From assembly GCA_017311185.1 (NCBI GenBank), contig JAESUZ010005168.1, forward strand, positions 62,001-126,000: a stretch of DNA of 64,000 bases. Direction: 5' to 3'. Position numbers and translations under genes: made by a program. The DNA comes from Proteles cristata cristata. Taxonomy: Eukaryota; Chordata; Mammalia; Carnivora; Hyaenidae. Numbering within the stretch: the first letter of the stretch is position 1; each line of letters starts with the position of its first letter. Positions 11,440 through 21,472 of this stretch are shown piece by piece. The notes beneath the pieces are model-generated. The model saw nothing but the letters and a program-made list of their open reading frames with translations. It was not told where the DNA came from and searched no databases.

Positions 11440-11695
11440 TTTTAGTTTTTCGTAGAATTGTATATGTTTCAGGAGTAAACATGAGGGTGTGATACACACG
11501 TACATGATGAAATGATAAATACAGTCAAGCAAGTGAACCTGTCATCTCCTCACAGAGTGATCATGTTTTGTGTGTGATGAGAGCACCTGAAATCTACTCT
11601 TAGCCGATTTCCAGTATTCAGTACAGTATTATGAACCAGTGTCACCACGCCATACAGTGTGCCTCCAGATGTGCGTGTAAAAATGCAAGAGCAAA
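11440..11695 (-). repeat. Old LINE L1 3' UTR fragment, antisense
   Basis: Recognisable phrases of the mammalian L1M-lineage 3' UTR read on its reverse strand: GTAGAATTGTATATGTTTCA, GTGAACCTGTCATCTCCTCA, GTGTGATGAGAGCACCTGAA, CAGTACAGTATTATGAACCA. No coding part is present. Confidence 0.7.
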
Positions 11696-11789
11696 CGATT
11701 GGCAAATGTATGGGATTTTGACATTTTTATGGGGCTGAGTAAAGATGGAGAATAGTGAGAAGTAAAGTTAGGATAAACAGACTTTTTCT

Positions 11790-11945
11790 TTCTATTTTCT
11801 TTTTCCCTTTCTTTCTTTCCCCCTCCCTCCTTCCCTCCCTTCCCATCTTCCTTCCTTCCTTCCTTCCTTCCTTCCTTCCTTCCTTCCTTCCTTCCTTCCT
11901 TCCTTCCTTCCTCCTTCCTTTCTTTTTATTTTTTCTTTCCTTCCT

Positions 11946-12035
<90 letters not shown>

Positions 12036-12125
12036 TTCTCTCCTTCCCTCCTTTCTTTCTTACTTTCCTCCTTTGCTTCCATCCTTCCTTCCTTCCTGCC
12101 TGCCTTCCTGCCTTCCCTGTCTTTT
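11790..12125. repeat. Composite polypyrimidine microsatellite, ~330 bp
   Basis: An almost uninterrupted C/T strand: (TTCC)n at about 11850-11912, (TTTC)n at about 11945-12000, (TC)n at about 12001-12032, then mixed CCTT/CCTGCC units to 12118. Open frames of 80-162 codons here (plus: Ser/Leu/Phe/Pro; minus: Lys/Arg/Glu/Gly) are simple-repeat artefacts. Mirror symmetry and length make it a candidate for triplex (H-DNA) formation and for assembly error. Confidence 0.95.
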
Positions 12126-12137
12126 TCCGACTTTGAT

Positions 12138-12532
12138 TTCCAGAATGAGACTTTGCTGGGACTGCCATAAAAAATTACCACAAAATGAAAGTCTTACAAC
12201 AACAGAAATGTGCTGCCGCACAGCTGCGGAGCGTAGAATCTGAAAGGATCCTTCCTTGCCTCTGGCAGCTTCTGGTGGACCCAGTGTTCTTCAGCTTGAG
12301 ACAATATCACTGCAATCTCTGCTTCCCTCTTCACAGGGCTATCTTCCCCAGGACTCTGTGCTCAGCATTTCCTCTTCTGACAAGAACACCAGTTGTTTTG
12401 GATGAGGATCCACCCTCATGATGTCATCTTAACTTGATTATATCTGCAAAGAGCCCATTTCCAGAAAAGGTTATGTTCACAGGTACCAGGGATTACCTTT
12501 GGGGGAACACAGTTCAACCTGTAACAGAACAG
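12138..12532 (-). repeat. MaLR (MLT1-type) LTR fossil, antisense
   Basis: Reverse strand of an MLT1-like ERVL-MaLR LTR. Landmarks left to right: CTGGGACTGCCATAAAAAAT, ACAACAGAAATGTGCTGC, TTGCCTCTGGCAGCTTCTGG, ATCTGCAAAGAGCCCATTTCC, GGTACCAGGGATTACC, TTCAACCTGTAACAG. It appears as a solitary LTR; no internal retroviral region is seen next to it. Confidence 0.8.
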
Positions 12533-12784
12533 AATGTCTCGTAAGCAATGGGAGAGCCTTATATTTAACAGAAGATGAGTGTTACTGGAACATACAAATA
12601 ACCGGACCTGGGGACCTCAAGATGCAACGCAAGGATGGAGATCAGCACCTGAGAAGAAATGGAAAGCCCGAGAGGGAACACGACTGTCTACAGAGCTGTC
12701 TAGAGTGGAAGAGAGGGGGTCATGGACAGAATTTTGAGGGCTTTCACTAGGAACTAACAACTAATTATTGAGTGCTTATTTTAA

Positions 12785-12813
12785 ACATTTTTTAAAAATT
12801 TATTTCTAGGAGA

Positions 12814-12872
<59 letters not shown>

Positions 12873-13032
12873 GGGAGGGTCAGAGAGAGAGGGAGTCAGA
12901 CTCTGAAACAGGCTCCAGGCTCCGAGCTGGCAGTCAGCACAGAGCCCGACGCGGGGCTCGAACCCACGAACTGAGAGATCATGACCTAAGCGAAAGTCGG
13001 ACGCTTAACCCACTAAGCCACCCAGGTGCCCC
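12785..13032 (-). mobile_element. CAN-SINE, type 2, first of a pair sharing one target
   Basis: Reverse-strand copy with a long (GA)n in its body (about 12812-12866). Type-2 signature: TATTTCTAGGAGAGAG, GGCAGTCAGCACAGAGCCC, GACCTAAGCGAAAGTCGG, CACTAAGCCACCC. The flanking target word ATTGAGTGCTT lies at 12767 and again at 13034. Confidence 0.95.
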
Positions 13033-13044
13033 TATTGAGTGCTT

Positions 13045-13266
13045 TTTTTTTTTTTTTTAATATTTTTATTTATATCTAGGAGAGAGAGAGAGAGACAGCT
13101 GAGCAGGGGAGGGTCAGAGAGAGAGGGAGTCACAGACTAAAACAGGCTCCAGGCTCTGAGCTGGCAGTCAGCACAGAGCCCAACGCGGGGCCCGAACCCA
13201 CGAACTGCGAGATCATGGCCTAAGTGAAAGTCGGACGCTCAACCAACTGAGCCACCCCGGCGCCCC
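13045..13266 (-). mobile_element. CAN-SINE, type 2, second of a pair sharing one target
   Basis: Reverse-strand type-2 copy (ATCTAGGAGAGAG, GGCAGTCAGCACAGAGCCC, CCTAAGTGAAAGTCGGACGC). It is preceded by ATTGAGTGCTT at 13034 plus a T16-like tail complement, and followed by ATTGAGTGCTTA at 13271. Confidence 0.95.
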
Positions 13267-13631
13267 TCCTATTGAGTGCTTACTAAAGCATGCCAGGATC
13301 TGCTATCTCTGCTGGGTCGCCATGATCGGAAACGTTCTCAGTCTCAAGGAGCTCAGATGCCGGGACCAGAGGCAGAGGGACCTGGAAAGAGCAGCTTGTG
13401 AGAAAGAAGGAAAATTAGGGACAAAGGAAACCATAGAAGAGAAAGGAGGAAGGTCAAAAGGAGAAGAGCGGCCCACAGTGTTAAGTGCTGGACAGAGAGA
13501 GGAAGCAAGAGAAGACCCCAGAGTGGCCACTAGCGTTAGCAGCCAAAGAACCATGACTGACCCCAGTGGAGAGTTGGGGTTGGGAGCCAGAATCCCAGTG
13601 GGTAACAAGCATGTTTGGAGAGACTGTTCTT

Positions 13632-13851
13632 GGGGCGCCTGGGTGGCTCAGTTGGTTAAGCGTCCTACCCCAGCTCAGGTCATGATCTTGCAGTCTGTGG
13701 GTTTGAGCCCCGCGTTGGGCTCTGCGCTGACAGCCAGCTCAGAGCCTGGAGCCTGCTTTGGATTCTGTGTCTCCCTCTCTCTCTGGCCCTCCCTGCTCTC
13801 TCTCTCTCTCTCTCAGAAATAAATAAAAACATAAAAAAATTTTTTTTAAAA
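13632..13851 (+). mobile_element. CAN-SINE, felid type
   Basis: Plus-strand full-length copy: GGGGCGCCTGGGTGGCTCAG head, CT-rich body, AGAAATAAATAAAAAC tail. The flanks AGACTGTTCTT (13621) and AGACTGCTCTT (13852) form a probable target duplication with one mismatch. Confidence 0.95.
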
Positions 13852-14354
13852 AGACTGCTCTTAGAAGATGGAGGGAGGCTTAGGATCCAGGGAATGTGTT
13901 TTAAGATTGTTTGTATCTGTGGAATGGAAACGTTCCAAAGGATGAAGTTGTGGAAGATGGAGGGGAGGGAGGGAGGGTGAGAGAAGGCGAGAGAGCTGAG
14001 CACTGACGGAGAGAGGTTCCCGAGCACGAGTTCAGGGAGCAGAGGGTGGAGCAGGCAGGATGTGGCTTCGCGCTGAAGGAGAGCCACGGGGCTGCGGGAG
14101 GAAGCCTCAGGAGGCTGGGTGCAGGCGGCGATGGATGGAAGGGGGAAGAGATGGCCCACAGGACGTCCTTCCTGTCCGCGAGTCACCCTCCAAATGCTGC
14201 TTCTTCGTAACGCCTCGTCTGTGAGGTGTCATCAGTCCCGGCCTCCTGTGGTGCCCATGTCCTCTGCTCCTCCGTCACACAGGGCCCTTCCCTCCCCCGC
14301 TGATGGGAGGTGGCCTCGCGCTGCCTGGAACGTGGCTGTGGGAGACTCTGGGGT

Positions 14355-14490
14355 GGTGACGAAGGCGTCCTGCTGGGTTCTGGTCCTGGTTTGGCCTCAT
14401 ACCAGCTGGGTAGTCCTGGGCATGTCACTCCCCTTCTTCTGACTTCAATTTTCCCCTCTGTAAAATTAAGCAGCTGGACTCAATATACTA
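14355..14490 (+). repeat. MIR-family fossil
   Basis: Plus-strand MIR-like order: GGTTCTGGTCCTGGTTTGGCC, CAGCTGGGTAGTCCTGGGCATGTCACTCC, TTCAATTTTCCCCTCTGTAAAATTAAG, GCTGGACTCAATA. The final part fits the MIR variant with '..ggactagat..'. Confidence 0.7.
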
Positions 14491-14555
14491 CACGAGGGTG
14501 AGCGGCCTGAGTGGGGGGCCAAGTCTAGCCCCCTGCCTGTCCTTCTAAGTGAGGC

Positions 14556-15205
14556 TCTACTGGGTGCGATGGTTTGCCCTGTGCCTCTCCCCAAATCCAT
14601 GTGCTAAAGTCCTAGCCCTCCAGTACTTTAGATTTTTAAAAATTGTTAATGTTTTTTCATATTTGAGAGAGAGAGAGAGAGAACACGAGTGGGGAAGGGA
14701 CAGAGAGAGGGAAACACAGAATCTGAAGCAGAATCCAGGCTCTGAGCTGTCTGTGCAGAACCCAACATGGGGCTTGAACCCATAAGCTACGAGATCATGA
14801 CTTGCTCAGAAGTAGGACTCTTAACAGAATGAGCCACCCAGGCACTCCCCAAGTACCTTAGATGTTGATGGGCTTAGGAGACGTGGCCTTTAAAAAGGTG
14901 ATTGAGTTACAATTGGACCTCGAGGGTGGGCCCTAATCCAATGTGACTGGTGTCTTTATAAATAGAGGAAATCGGATATACCCAGAGGCAGACAAGGGCA
15001 CCCACGCACCACGTGCACACAGCGCAAGGAGGCGGCCATCCAGAGCCAAGGAGACGGGCCTCGGAAGAAACCAGCTCTGCGTACATTTTGATCTTGGACT
15101 TGCATCTTCCAGAACAGTGAGATGATGTATTTCTGTTGTTTCCGCAACCACCCGCCCCCCAGTCAGTGGGCCTGGGGCTATGACAGCCCTAGCAAACTAC
15201 CGCAT
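14556..15205 (+). repeat. MaLR (MLT1-type) LTR fossil, interrupted by a SINE
   Basis: Plus-strand LTR in two parts, 14556-14633 (GGTTTGCCCTGTGCC, CCCCAAATCCATGTGCTAAAG) and 14851-15205 (GGACCTCGAGGGTGGGCCCTA, CAAGGAGACGGGCCTCGGAAG, TTGATCTTGGACTTGCATCTT, CCAGAACAGTGAGATGATG, GACAGCCCTAGCAAACTACC). The second part is clearly the MLT1-type 3' portion. No adjacent internal region or second LTR is seen, so it looks like a solo LTR. Confidence 0.85.
14634..14850 (-). mobile_element. CAN-SINE inside a MaLR LTR
   Basis: Reverse-strand copy flanked by AGTACTTTAGAT (14622) and AGTACCTTAGAT (14852), a target duplication with one mismatch. Removing the SINE rejoins the LTR, so the SINE is younger than the LTR. 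Its head is diverged (AGGCACTCCCC). Confidence 0.93.
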
Positions 15206-15368
15206 TGGAACACGGCCCCAATCTGTTCTTGCACTGTGGCTACTTCTGCTTTATGCTGCAGAGTTTTCTACTTGACGCACAATGTGCCCGGCTATCGAGT
15301 CCTACAACTTTTTTGTTTTTTTAATCTGGCCCTCTACAGGAAAGGTTTGCTGACCACCACTCTAGAGA
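15206..15368 (+). repeat. hAT-type DNA transposon fossil (MER class)
   Basis: Diverged match to a short non-autonomous mammalian hAT element: TTGGAACACGGCCCCAATCTG, GTGGCTACTTCTGCTTTATG, then TCTGGCCCTCTACAGGAAAG and GTTTGCTGACCACCACTCT. I do not assign the exact family name. Confidence 0.55.
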
Positions 15369-15515
15369 ACCCCAAAAGCTATTCCAAAGAGAAATTATAG
15401 GAAGATAATAAAGGCTTCTTTCATTTTTGTGTTTCTGTGTTCCAAGTTAGATGCAGACCTTGTGGATGGCACGGATCACGCATTCTCTAGGAAAGGGAAA
15501 ACTGGTGTTCGCTAG

Positions 15516-16072
15516 TTGCGGAAACAACCTAAGTGTCCACCGACAGATGAAGGGATAAAAAAATTTGGTGTGTATACGCACAACGAAGTATTATTCAGCC
15601 GTTTATAAAAAGAAACCATTTGTGACCACAAATGAAACTCGAGGGCATTATACTAAGCGGTATAAACCAGACAGTGAAAGGCAAAGAGTGCATGGCCTCA
15701 CTTCTATGTGTATCTAAAAAACAAAAGAGAAAGTCACAGAAACAGAATTGGTGATTGCCAGGGTGGGACATGGGGAAAGGTGGTCAAAGGGGACAAAATT
15801 CCAGTTAGAAGATGAAGAAGTCCAGGGTATGTAACACACAGCCTAGTGCCTGTGGTTGACAACACTGTGTATTTGAAACTTGCTAAGGAAGATTTTGAAA
15901 GTTCTCACCACCAAAAAAACCCTGAGTGTGTGATGTGATGATGGTGTTAAGTAACCCGATTGTAGTCACCATTTGCAGTATAGAAGTGTGTCAAAATCTC
16001 CACAGTACGTACACCTTAAATTTATACAATGGTATGTGTCACTTATATCAATATAGTTGGAAAAAAAAATAG
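15516..16072 (+). repeat. Old LINE L1 3' end (ORF2 C-terminus plus 3' UTR)
   Basis: Plus-strand L1M-lineage remnant: GGAAACAACCTAAGTGTCCA, CGACAGATGAAGGGATAAAA, TATTATTCAGCCGTTTATAA, CAGAATTGGTGATTGCCAGG, GAAGTCCAGGGTATGTAACA, CTGTGTATTTGAAACTTGCT, ending in ATATCAATATAGTTGG and an A-run at 16060-16069. The left end falls inside ORF2, so it is heavily 5'-truncated. Its frames are broken. Confidence 0.85.
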
Positions 16073-16174
16073 GTACAATGGCAACCAGTAGAGATGCCCT
16101 TTTGTCTCTGTGTTTTTGCTTTTCCTTTTTTTTCTTTTGTAAACAAACATTTTTCATTCCCCCCACCCACCCAA

Positions 16175-16330
16175 ATGCTGTTCACTGAGCACCTGCTTTA
16201 TGCTGGGAATTGTGTTACACACTTTGCTTTCGATTAGTTCCCACAGTACCTCTGTGAGGTGGGCACATATTGTATTCACATTTTACAGATGAAAACAAAT
16301 GAGGCCAGTGAGATGACTTCCCCACCCTGA
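16175..16330 (-). repeat. MIR fossil, antisense
   Basis: Reverse-strand MIR: TTCACTGAGCACCTGCTTTATG, ACAGTACCTCTGTGAGGTGGG, ATTTTACAGATGAAAACAAATGAGG. This is a good match to the MIR 3' half and core. Confidence 0.8.
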
Positions 16331-16517
16331 GAAGGCACCCTGTTTGTCTTCAAAGCCATCATCTTTTCATTCCCATAATGCCATGCTAATTGCAATCTAC
16401 ATTTTTAAAAATTGATTTATGTCTCCTGTGATTTTTAGTACATTGCTACTAACAGATACTAAGGAATGTTCTGGAATTCATCCTTGGCTTGGTGCTTCTC
16501 CCAAGTATGGCAACCCT

Positions 16518-16626
16518 TCTGTCAGCAAATGTATATTAACATCAGCTGTGGGCCAGGCCCTGCTCTAGGTTCTGGGGACAGAGCGGTTATGAGACCCAAC
16601 ATTCCCGGCTCCTGGAGAGTTTGTTA
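16518..16626 (-). repeat. LINE L2 3' end fossil, antisense
   Basis: GTCAGCAAATGTATATTAACA, GTGGGCCAGGCCCTGCTCTAG, GTTCTGGGGACAGAGCGG and CCGGCTCCTGGAGAGTTT follow the reverse complement of the L2 3' terminus. Confidence 0.65.
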
Positions 16627-18219
16627 GTTGAGGACTGGTCACTACCTTTCTCGGTAGCTTTGCACCAGCTGTCTACAGTGAGCTCTGGCCCGAGTATCTC
16701 CTCCTGCGGTGACGGGGGCCCAGGTGAATGGCAGCCAGCCCTGGGACTCCGGGGCTGTACCTGAAGACTGTCACTGCCAGAGCTGTTTGTCGTCACCTGA
16801 ACAATGCCTCCAAACTCACGTCCCCTTTGCCATCTCCTCCCTGTCATTCTGTAAGCAAGAGACCTTTGTTCCCATGCACAGCCCTCTCCTGCACACACAC
16901 CATTTAGATGCTTAGATAAGTGACTGAATCCACAAGCTATAAAACTCAGTCTTGGGTGGACAGTGCGATCTCCCACAGTCTCTGAGGGAAAAAAAAGAGA
17001 GAGAAAAAAAATTTTGGCCTTTCTAGAACTTTCCAGGATTTCCTCTGAAATCAAAACAAGTGTTGGGGCCCAGCCGAACACCTGAGCCTAGTCCGGGACA
17101 GCGGGGCCAATCCCAGCATCTGGGGGCTGCGGCCGTCGGCGCTGGAGCGTTACACGCGGCCACGAACCTTGTCGCGGGCACTTATCTGACCTTTGGCTGG
17201 TAAGCTGGAATTGCTGAGCATCTGGCTTCCGCCAGACTAATAGCACATTTCAGTGCAGCTTAGGTTATCACCTGACATCCTGAAACCTATTTCTAAGGGA
17301 AAATGGAAGTCTAATTGGGGAAAAAATCAATTTTTAATGAAACAAAGTCCCCCTGAAACCTGTTGTCCAGTATTACGGTGCCTTCCCCCTTCACCTGCTA
17401 ACTCTAGCGCTGAGCCACCTCCTGGAAGGAAAACATGTCTACGGCTTTTTTATAATTTCTGGGCTCTCTGGACATAATTGTATAAGAGATTGTGGAGGAG
17501 ACACTAAAAAGTCTCTGGCATATACCAGCTATTTCTTCTGTTGTCTCTGTTTTCTCTTAACCTATAAAATTAAGGCATTAAACTAAACAATATTTAATAT
17601 CCACCAACTTCTACATTAACCAAAAGGTAAAGGAAGCCTTTCTAAGTTTATACCTACAAGTGCTTCGGCAGATAATTTACGTGGTGTAGGAAATGGGATT
17701 CTGTCCCACACTGAGTATATTTTCAATAAAAGCGGGTTTCTGGGCTCCTGTCACAGCACCAGTAAATCCTGTGAAATTGTCTCTTGTCTCCAAGCGCTGA
17801 CCATTGGCGGAGGCCAAAGGACAAGTCCGTTGGTGGGGTGATATCAAGGCCCAGGTTCTGGGCAGGACTCCAGTGTTAAGGTGCAGGTGAACTCTGGGCC
17901 CATCAGATTTTTCTTTTATCTTTTCTCGGAGTGTAGGAGACTAAGCTCGCTATAGCCCTTCTAGTAATCTATGGCTTTAAGGATTCCTAGAATTGGCCGA
18001 TTCCCTAGAAAGTCATCTTGAGGCCAGCTTGGTTCTTGGCATGGCCTTGGTAATGGTGGTGAGGGTGAGGAATAGATCTTACTAGACAACAGTTTAAAAG
18101 AACAAACAAGAGAAGAAAAAAGAACAAACATAAAAGTACATCTAACAACTTCCAGCAAAAGCCACATCAGGAATTTACAAAGTTCTGACCCTGCAACTAG
18201 ACTTAAAGTGATTTATGCC
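16627..18219. other. Unique non-coding stretch
   Basis: No gene recognised; a 164-codon minus frame at 16587-17081 has no familiar motif. A small CpG-rich patch lies at about 17090-17175 (GGGGCTGCGGCCGTCGGCGC). It is followed by a repeat-free block at 17175-17340 with CTTATCT and TGACCTTT words that could be regulatory. Confidence 0.5.
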
Positions 18220-18429
18220 TTCTCTCTCTCTCTCTCTCCTTCTGTTTTTTAATTTTAGAGGGAAAGAGAGCACACACAAGTGGGGGAGGGGCAGAGGGAG
18301 AGAGACTCTAAAGCAGGCTCCATGCTCACCGTGGAGCCCAACATGGGGCTGGTCCTACGACCCTGGGATCATGACCTGAGCTGAAATCAAGAGTCAGATG
18401 CTCAACTGACTGAGCCACCCAGGCGCCCC
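18220..18429 (-). mobile_element. CAN-SINE, older carnivore-wide type
   Basis: Reverse-strand copy of the older group: CTACGACCCTGGGATCATGA, GAGCTGAAATCAAGAGTCAG, head CCACCCAGGCGCCCC. A (TC)n run (18220-18240) borders its tail side. Flanks share GCC-TTCTCT-type sequence (GCCTTCTCTCT left, GCCCTTTCTCT right), a possible degraded target duplication. Confidence 0.9.
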
Positions 18430-19251
18430 TGGCCCTTTCTCTGTTGAAGAACATTCTTATGGAAACCAAAGGTACCAAACCAAGGTCTTGTATAGAAGCC
18501 ACTGACAGTCAGAGCACCCACCAGCAGACACTCTGAAAAATTCCCATTTTCACTTTGTGACTAGCGTAGCATTCACTTGGGAGATGGCAAAGCTTAAAAG
18601 AAGTCGCATTTTTGAGATATGTGCTGTCCCATAGTTCAAAGTAGCCTCAAAAGATTTCAAAGATGAAATGAGGTTTTATTATGTAAATCTCCACTCAGGC
18701 TCTGGCTCCTATTAAAAACAAAACAAAGAAACAACAACCAGGAGTTTTGGAAAAGATCCATAAAAACGATTTAAGTTTACTGAGTCAATAAATAGTAGAC
18801 AGTTTAAAATTCTCTTTGGGGATAATTGAGAAAGTGACTCAAAGAAATTAGAGATGGAAGAGGCTTGTTTTATACGGCCCTTCAGGGAATGCTTTCCTTG
18901 GGTTCTTTCCTTTTGGATTAAAAGGTCAAAATGACAATAACACTAATAATAAATTATATGCTCTCAGTGCCTTCTTTTAAGCCCTTTAATAGCCTTGTGA
19001 AGAGTGGAGACATGTAGTGTTCATGTTTAATGTGGCTCCCGTTGAAATTATGACTTCCTGTACGCGAGCTACATCTGATGCAGAGACCCCGGAGAACGGA
19101 TTATGACACTTGACCCAGAGGGAGGGAGTCTGGTCCCACGATCTGTTCTGAAGACAATTTCTCTTACTCTGATTCAAGCGGAGGCCTAGAGGACCAATCA
19201 AAAAAAATTTTTTTTGGTGGAATAGGAAGGTCACTTTGTAGTTTAGAAATT
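18430..19251. other. Unique non-coding stretch
   Basis: AT-rich DNA with no gene and no clear repeat. The stretch at 18955-19000 is faintly MIR-like, too weak to call. Confidence 0.45.
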
Positions 19252-19261
19252 ACAGAGATGA

Positions 19262-19480
19262 GGGGCGCCTGGGTGGCTTAGTTGGTTAAGCGTCCGACTT
19301 TTGCTTAGGTCATGATCTCACGGTTCGTGGGTTCGAGCCCTGCATCGGGCTCAGTGCTGACTGCCAGCTCGGAGCCTGGAGCCTGTTTCAGTCTGTGACT
19401 CCCTCTTTCTCTGACCCTCCCCTGCTCATGCTGTCTCTCTCTCTGTCTCCTAGAAATAAATAAAACATTAAAAAAAAAAT
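19262..19480 (+). mobile_element. CAN-SINE, type 2
   Basis: Plus-strand full-length copy: GGGGCGCCTGGGTGGCTTAG, GACTTTTGCTTAGGTCATGA, CTGACTGCCAGCTCGGAGCC, TTTCAGTCTGTGACTCCC, TCTCCTAGAAATAAAT. The target duplication ACAGAGATGA is perfect (19252-19261 and 19482-19491), pointing to a fairly young insertion. Confidence 0.96.
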
Positions 19481-19499
19481 GACAGAGATGAATAGAGTA

Positions 19500-19595
19500 A
19501 ATTATACGATAATTATATACAAGACTATATATATATTCATAGTTTATATTTAAATATATTTATATATATTATATTTCTATATTATAAAGTTGCAC
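19500..19595. repeat. AT-rich (TA)n-type tract
   Basis: Dense TATATA/ATATTT sequence with several short self-complementary segments, for example ACTATATATATATTC and AAATATATTTATATATATT. Confidence 0.85.
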
Positions 19596-19604
19596 TACTT
19601 CTTT

Positions 19605-21278
19605 CTTTTTCACCTCTTACCCAACGGAGTCTCTTTCCTATCCTTCGTGTGAGCGCCTTCCCTGGAGAGCAGGGAAGGATAAGGGATGGAATGATGCTAA
19701 CCAATGTGTCTACCGCGGGTATCAGCCATCACGCCTTCTATGGACCGAATCGCTTTTAGGATTTGGGTAGAGTATTTCCCACATAGTTCCCGGCCTGTCA
19801 CATGTCGCTAGCTCTCAGAGTACTTTGCAGGGAACTCAGTATATATGTGCATGTCCAATGGCTCATGAAGAAAATGGAGTGTTTTGATGGAAGAACATGT
19901 ATATACAGAGGCTAGAGAAAAGTTGGCTATAAGTCAGTGTTTCTAAAACAAAAGTCTATAAGGCAAGCTATTTAAATGGATGAATGTAAATGAACGCACA
20001 AGCAAAAATAGCCTTTGGATCATTCACTTCCCTCATAATAAATAAATTATCCGGAACCATGTAGATAGCCATAGGACTTTGTTTTTATTTATTTCATAGC
20101 CTGCCTTTTATTGCCTGAATAGTACCAGGAGGAATCAAAAGCAACCTTTCCTTTTGTTCCTCCTTTCTTTTTCTCCTTCCTTCCTTCCTTCCTTCCTTCC
20201 TTCCTTCCTTCCTTCCTTCCTTCCTTCCTTCTTTCTTTCTCCTCTGTCCTGTTATGCCATGTTTGTTTCTCTTGTGTGCTTGGACTTCTGTATATTTGCA
20301 AAGCTTATTTTTCAATACAGCAGTCAGAGTTTACAAAGTAAAAGAATTTCCATTTCCAGCCCTGTTCTGTTGCTGCCGAAAGGGCTGGCCTGTTTGTTGT
20401 AAGATGGGGGGACCCATTGGTTACGCACATGTGTTGCTGCAGTCCGCTAAAGCAAAACGTTCTCAGCCCCTGGCTGTGGCTGAATTCAGGGACGTCTCAG
20501 TGTCATTTAACTATCTCAAGGCTCAAGTCACTCATCCTGCTACTTTCTGTGCATTCCCCCATGGGGACTTCCTCTAAATCTTGGCTAACGCACAGGAATC
20601 TGATGTTTAGAAAGTCACTTTCCTGTCCTTATAAACAATTCTACCATAATAACCTGGCTGCTGGCACCAGGGTTTCATTTAAATTTTGCTCAGCTTGGTT
20701 TACAATTAAGATTTAATTAGTAAACTCATTACAAACACAGGAAATCTCTGACTTTCCCCTGATTCTCTTGTTGGCCTTAGCAGGGACCCAGCCTGGCGCT
20801 CCGGCTTCAAACATTTGCAGAAAATTTTCTGTAAACATTGTTAGTTATGTCAACTTTAATTTTAAGATAAAATATTGTCTTTTGCTTTTGAAAATAGAGG
20901 GAAGGAACCCAGTCACTTAGAATTTAGGGTTAAAGTTCTCCATTTAGGAAATAGGCCCTGTGCCTATATTTAAAACTTCTAGACTCTGAGAGGCTGTTTA
21001 GATCCGGCCAGCTTCTCTCAAACAGCAGAACTAGCTACCGAGGGTGGGGAATGGGGTGAGGAGTGTCAAGAGAGACAAGGAAGGTAAGGCCACCACACGG
21101 TGACATCCTCAAAGTAATTGAGGATGCTGGGCTATTTTGCTGTCCCTCGTAGAGCACAGAAGAGGGGTGGCAGGAATCTATAAAACAAAGAGAAACTTTC
21201 ATATTTTGTTGAAAAAGAACACTGGGGAAGTATTTGCCAAGGAGCTATAAAGAACTGGGGTAAAAAAATCATATTTTC
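19605..21278. other. Unique non-coding stretch with (TTCC)n array
   Basis: Apart from the microsatellite at 20175-20241, I recognise no gene or repeat. The block near 20640-20740 (CAATTAAGATTTAATTAGTA) is AT-rich, repeat-free and carries homeodomain-type TAATTA words. Confidence 0.45.
20175..20241. repeat. (TTCC)n microsatellite
   Basis: About 15 uninterrupted CCTT units followed by (TTTC)3-4. Long pure arrays of this kind are normally length-variable. Confidence 0.95.
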
Positions 21279-21472
21279 GGGTGGCTCAGTCACTAAGCGT
21301 CTGACTTCAGCCCAGGTCATCATCTCATGGTCTGTGGGTTCGAGCCCCACGTCGGGCTCTGTGCTGACAGCTCGGAGCCTGGAGCTGCTTCGCATTCTGT
21401 GTGTCTCTCTGCCCCTCCCCTGCTTGCACGCTGTCTCTCAAAAATAAATAAACATTAAACATTTTAAAAAAA
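21279..21472 (+). mobile_element. CAN-SINE, felid type, slightly 5'-truncated
   Basis: Plus-strand copy that starts at CGGGTGGCTCAG and lacks the first ~9 bases of the head. A few bases are deleted in the head (CAGTCACTAAGCG). Body and tail are otherwise type 1 (GACAGCTCGGAGCC.., CAAAAATAAATAAACATT). Confidence 0.93.

Larger units (their letters stand above)
12741..14165 (-). repeat. LINE L2 fossil, antisense, interrupted by three SINEs
   Basis: L2-like reverse-strand sequence starts at TTATTGAGTGCTTA (12765) and resumes after each SINE: 13267-13631 (GTGCTTACTAAAGCATGCCAG, CAAGGAGCTCAGATGC) and 13852-14165 (GGAATGGAAACGTTCCAAAGG). The first part is clear; the middle and right parts are purine-rich and only loosely match, so the right boundary is approximate. 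Open frames of up to 166 codons cross SINE borders and are not genes. Confidence 0.5.

Noticed and set aside
11755..12243. 162-codon plus frame and 129-codon minus frame
   Set aside because: Translations of a TTCC/TTTC/TC simple repeat, consisting of tandem Ser/Leu/Phe/Pro or Lys/Arg/Glu/Gly.
12785..13266. Direct repeats that could suggest a CRISPR-like or satellite array
   Set aside because: They are two SINE copies with their target duplications; there are no short regular repeats with unique spacers, and the organism is a mammal.
13322..13822. 166-codon plus frame and an overlapping 168-codon minus frame (13680-14186)
   Set aside because: Both run through the SINE at 13632-13851 and flanking L2-like purine-rich DNA.
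12138..15205. An endogenous retrovirus bounded by the two MaLR LTRs
   Set aside because: The LTRs are in opposite orientation and no gag/pol-like interior lies between them; they are independent solitary LTRs.
15516..16072. Possible active L1
   Set aside because: Only the extreme 3' end is present, with many substitutions; no intact frame.
16587..17081. 164-codon minus-strand frame
   Set aside because: No recognisable motif, overlaps an L2 3' end at its distal end, and no splice or promoter context was seen.
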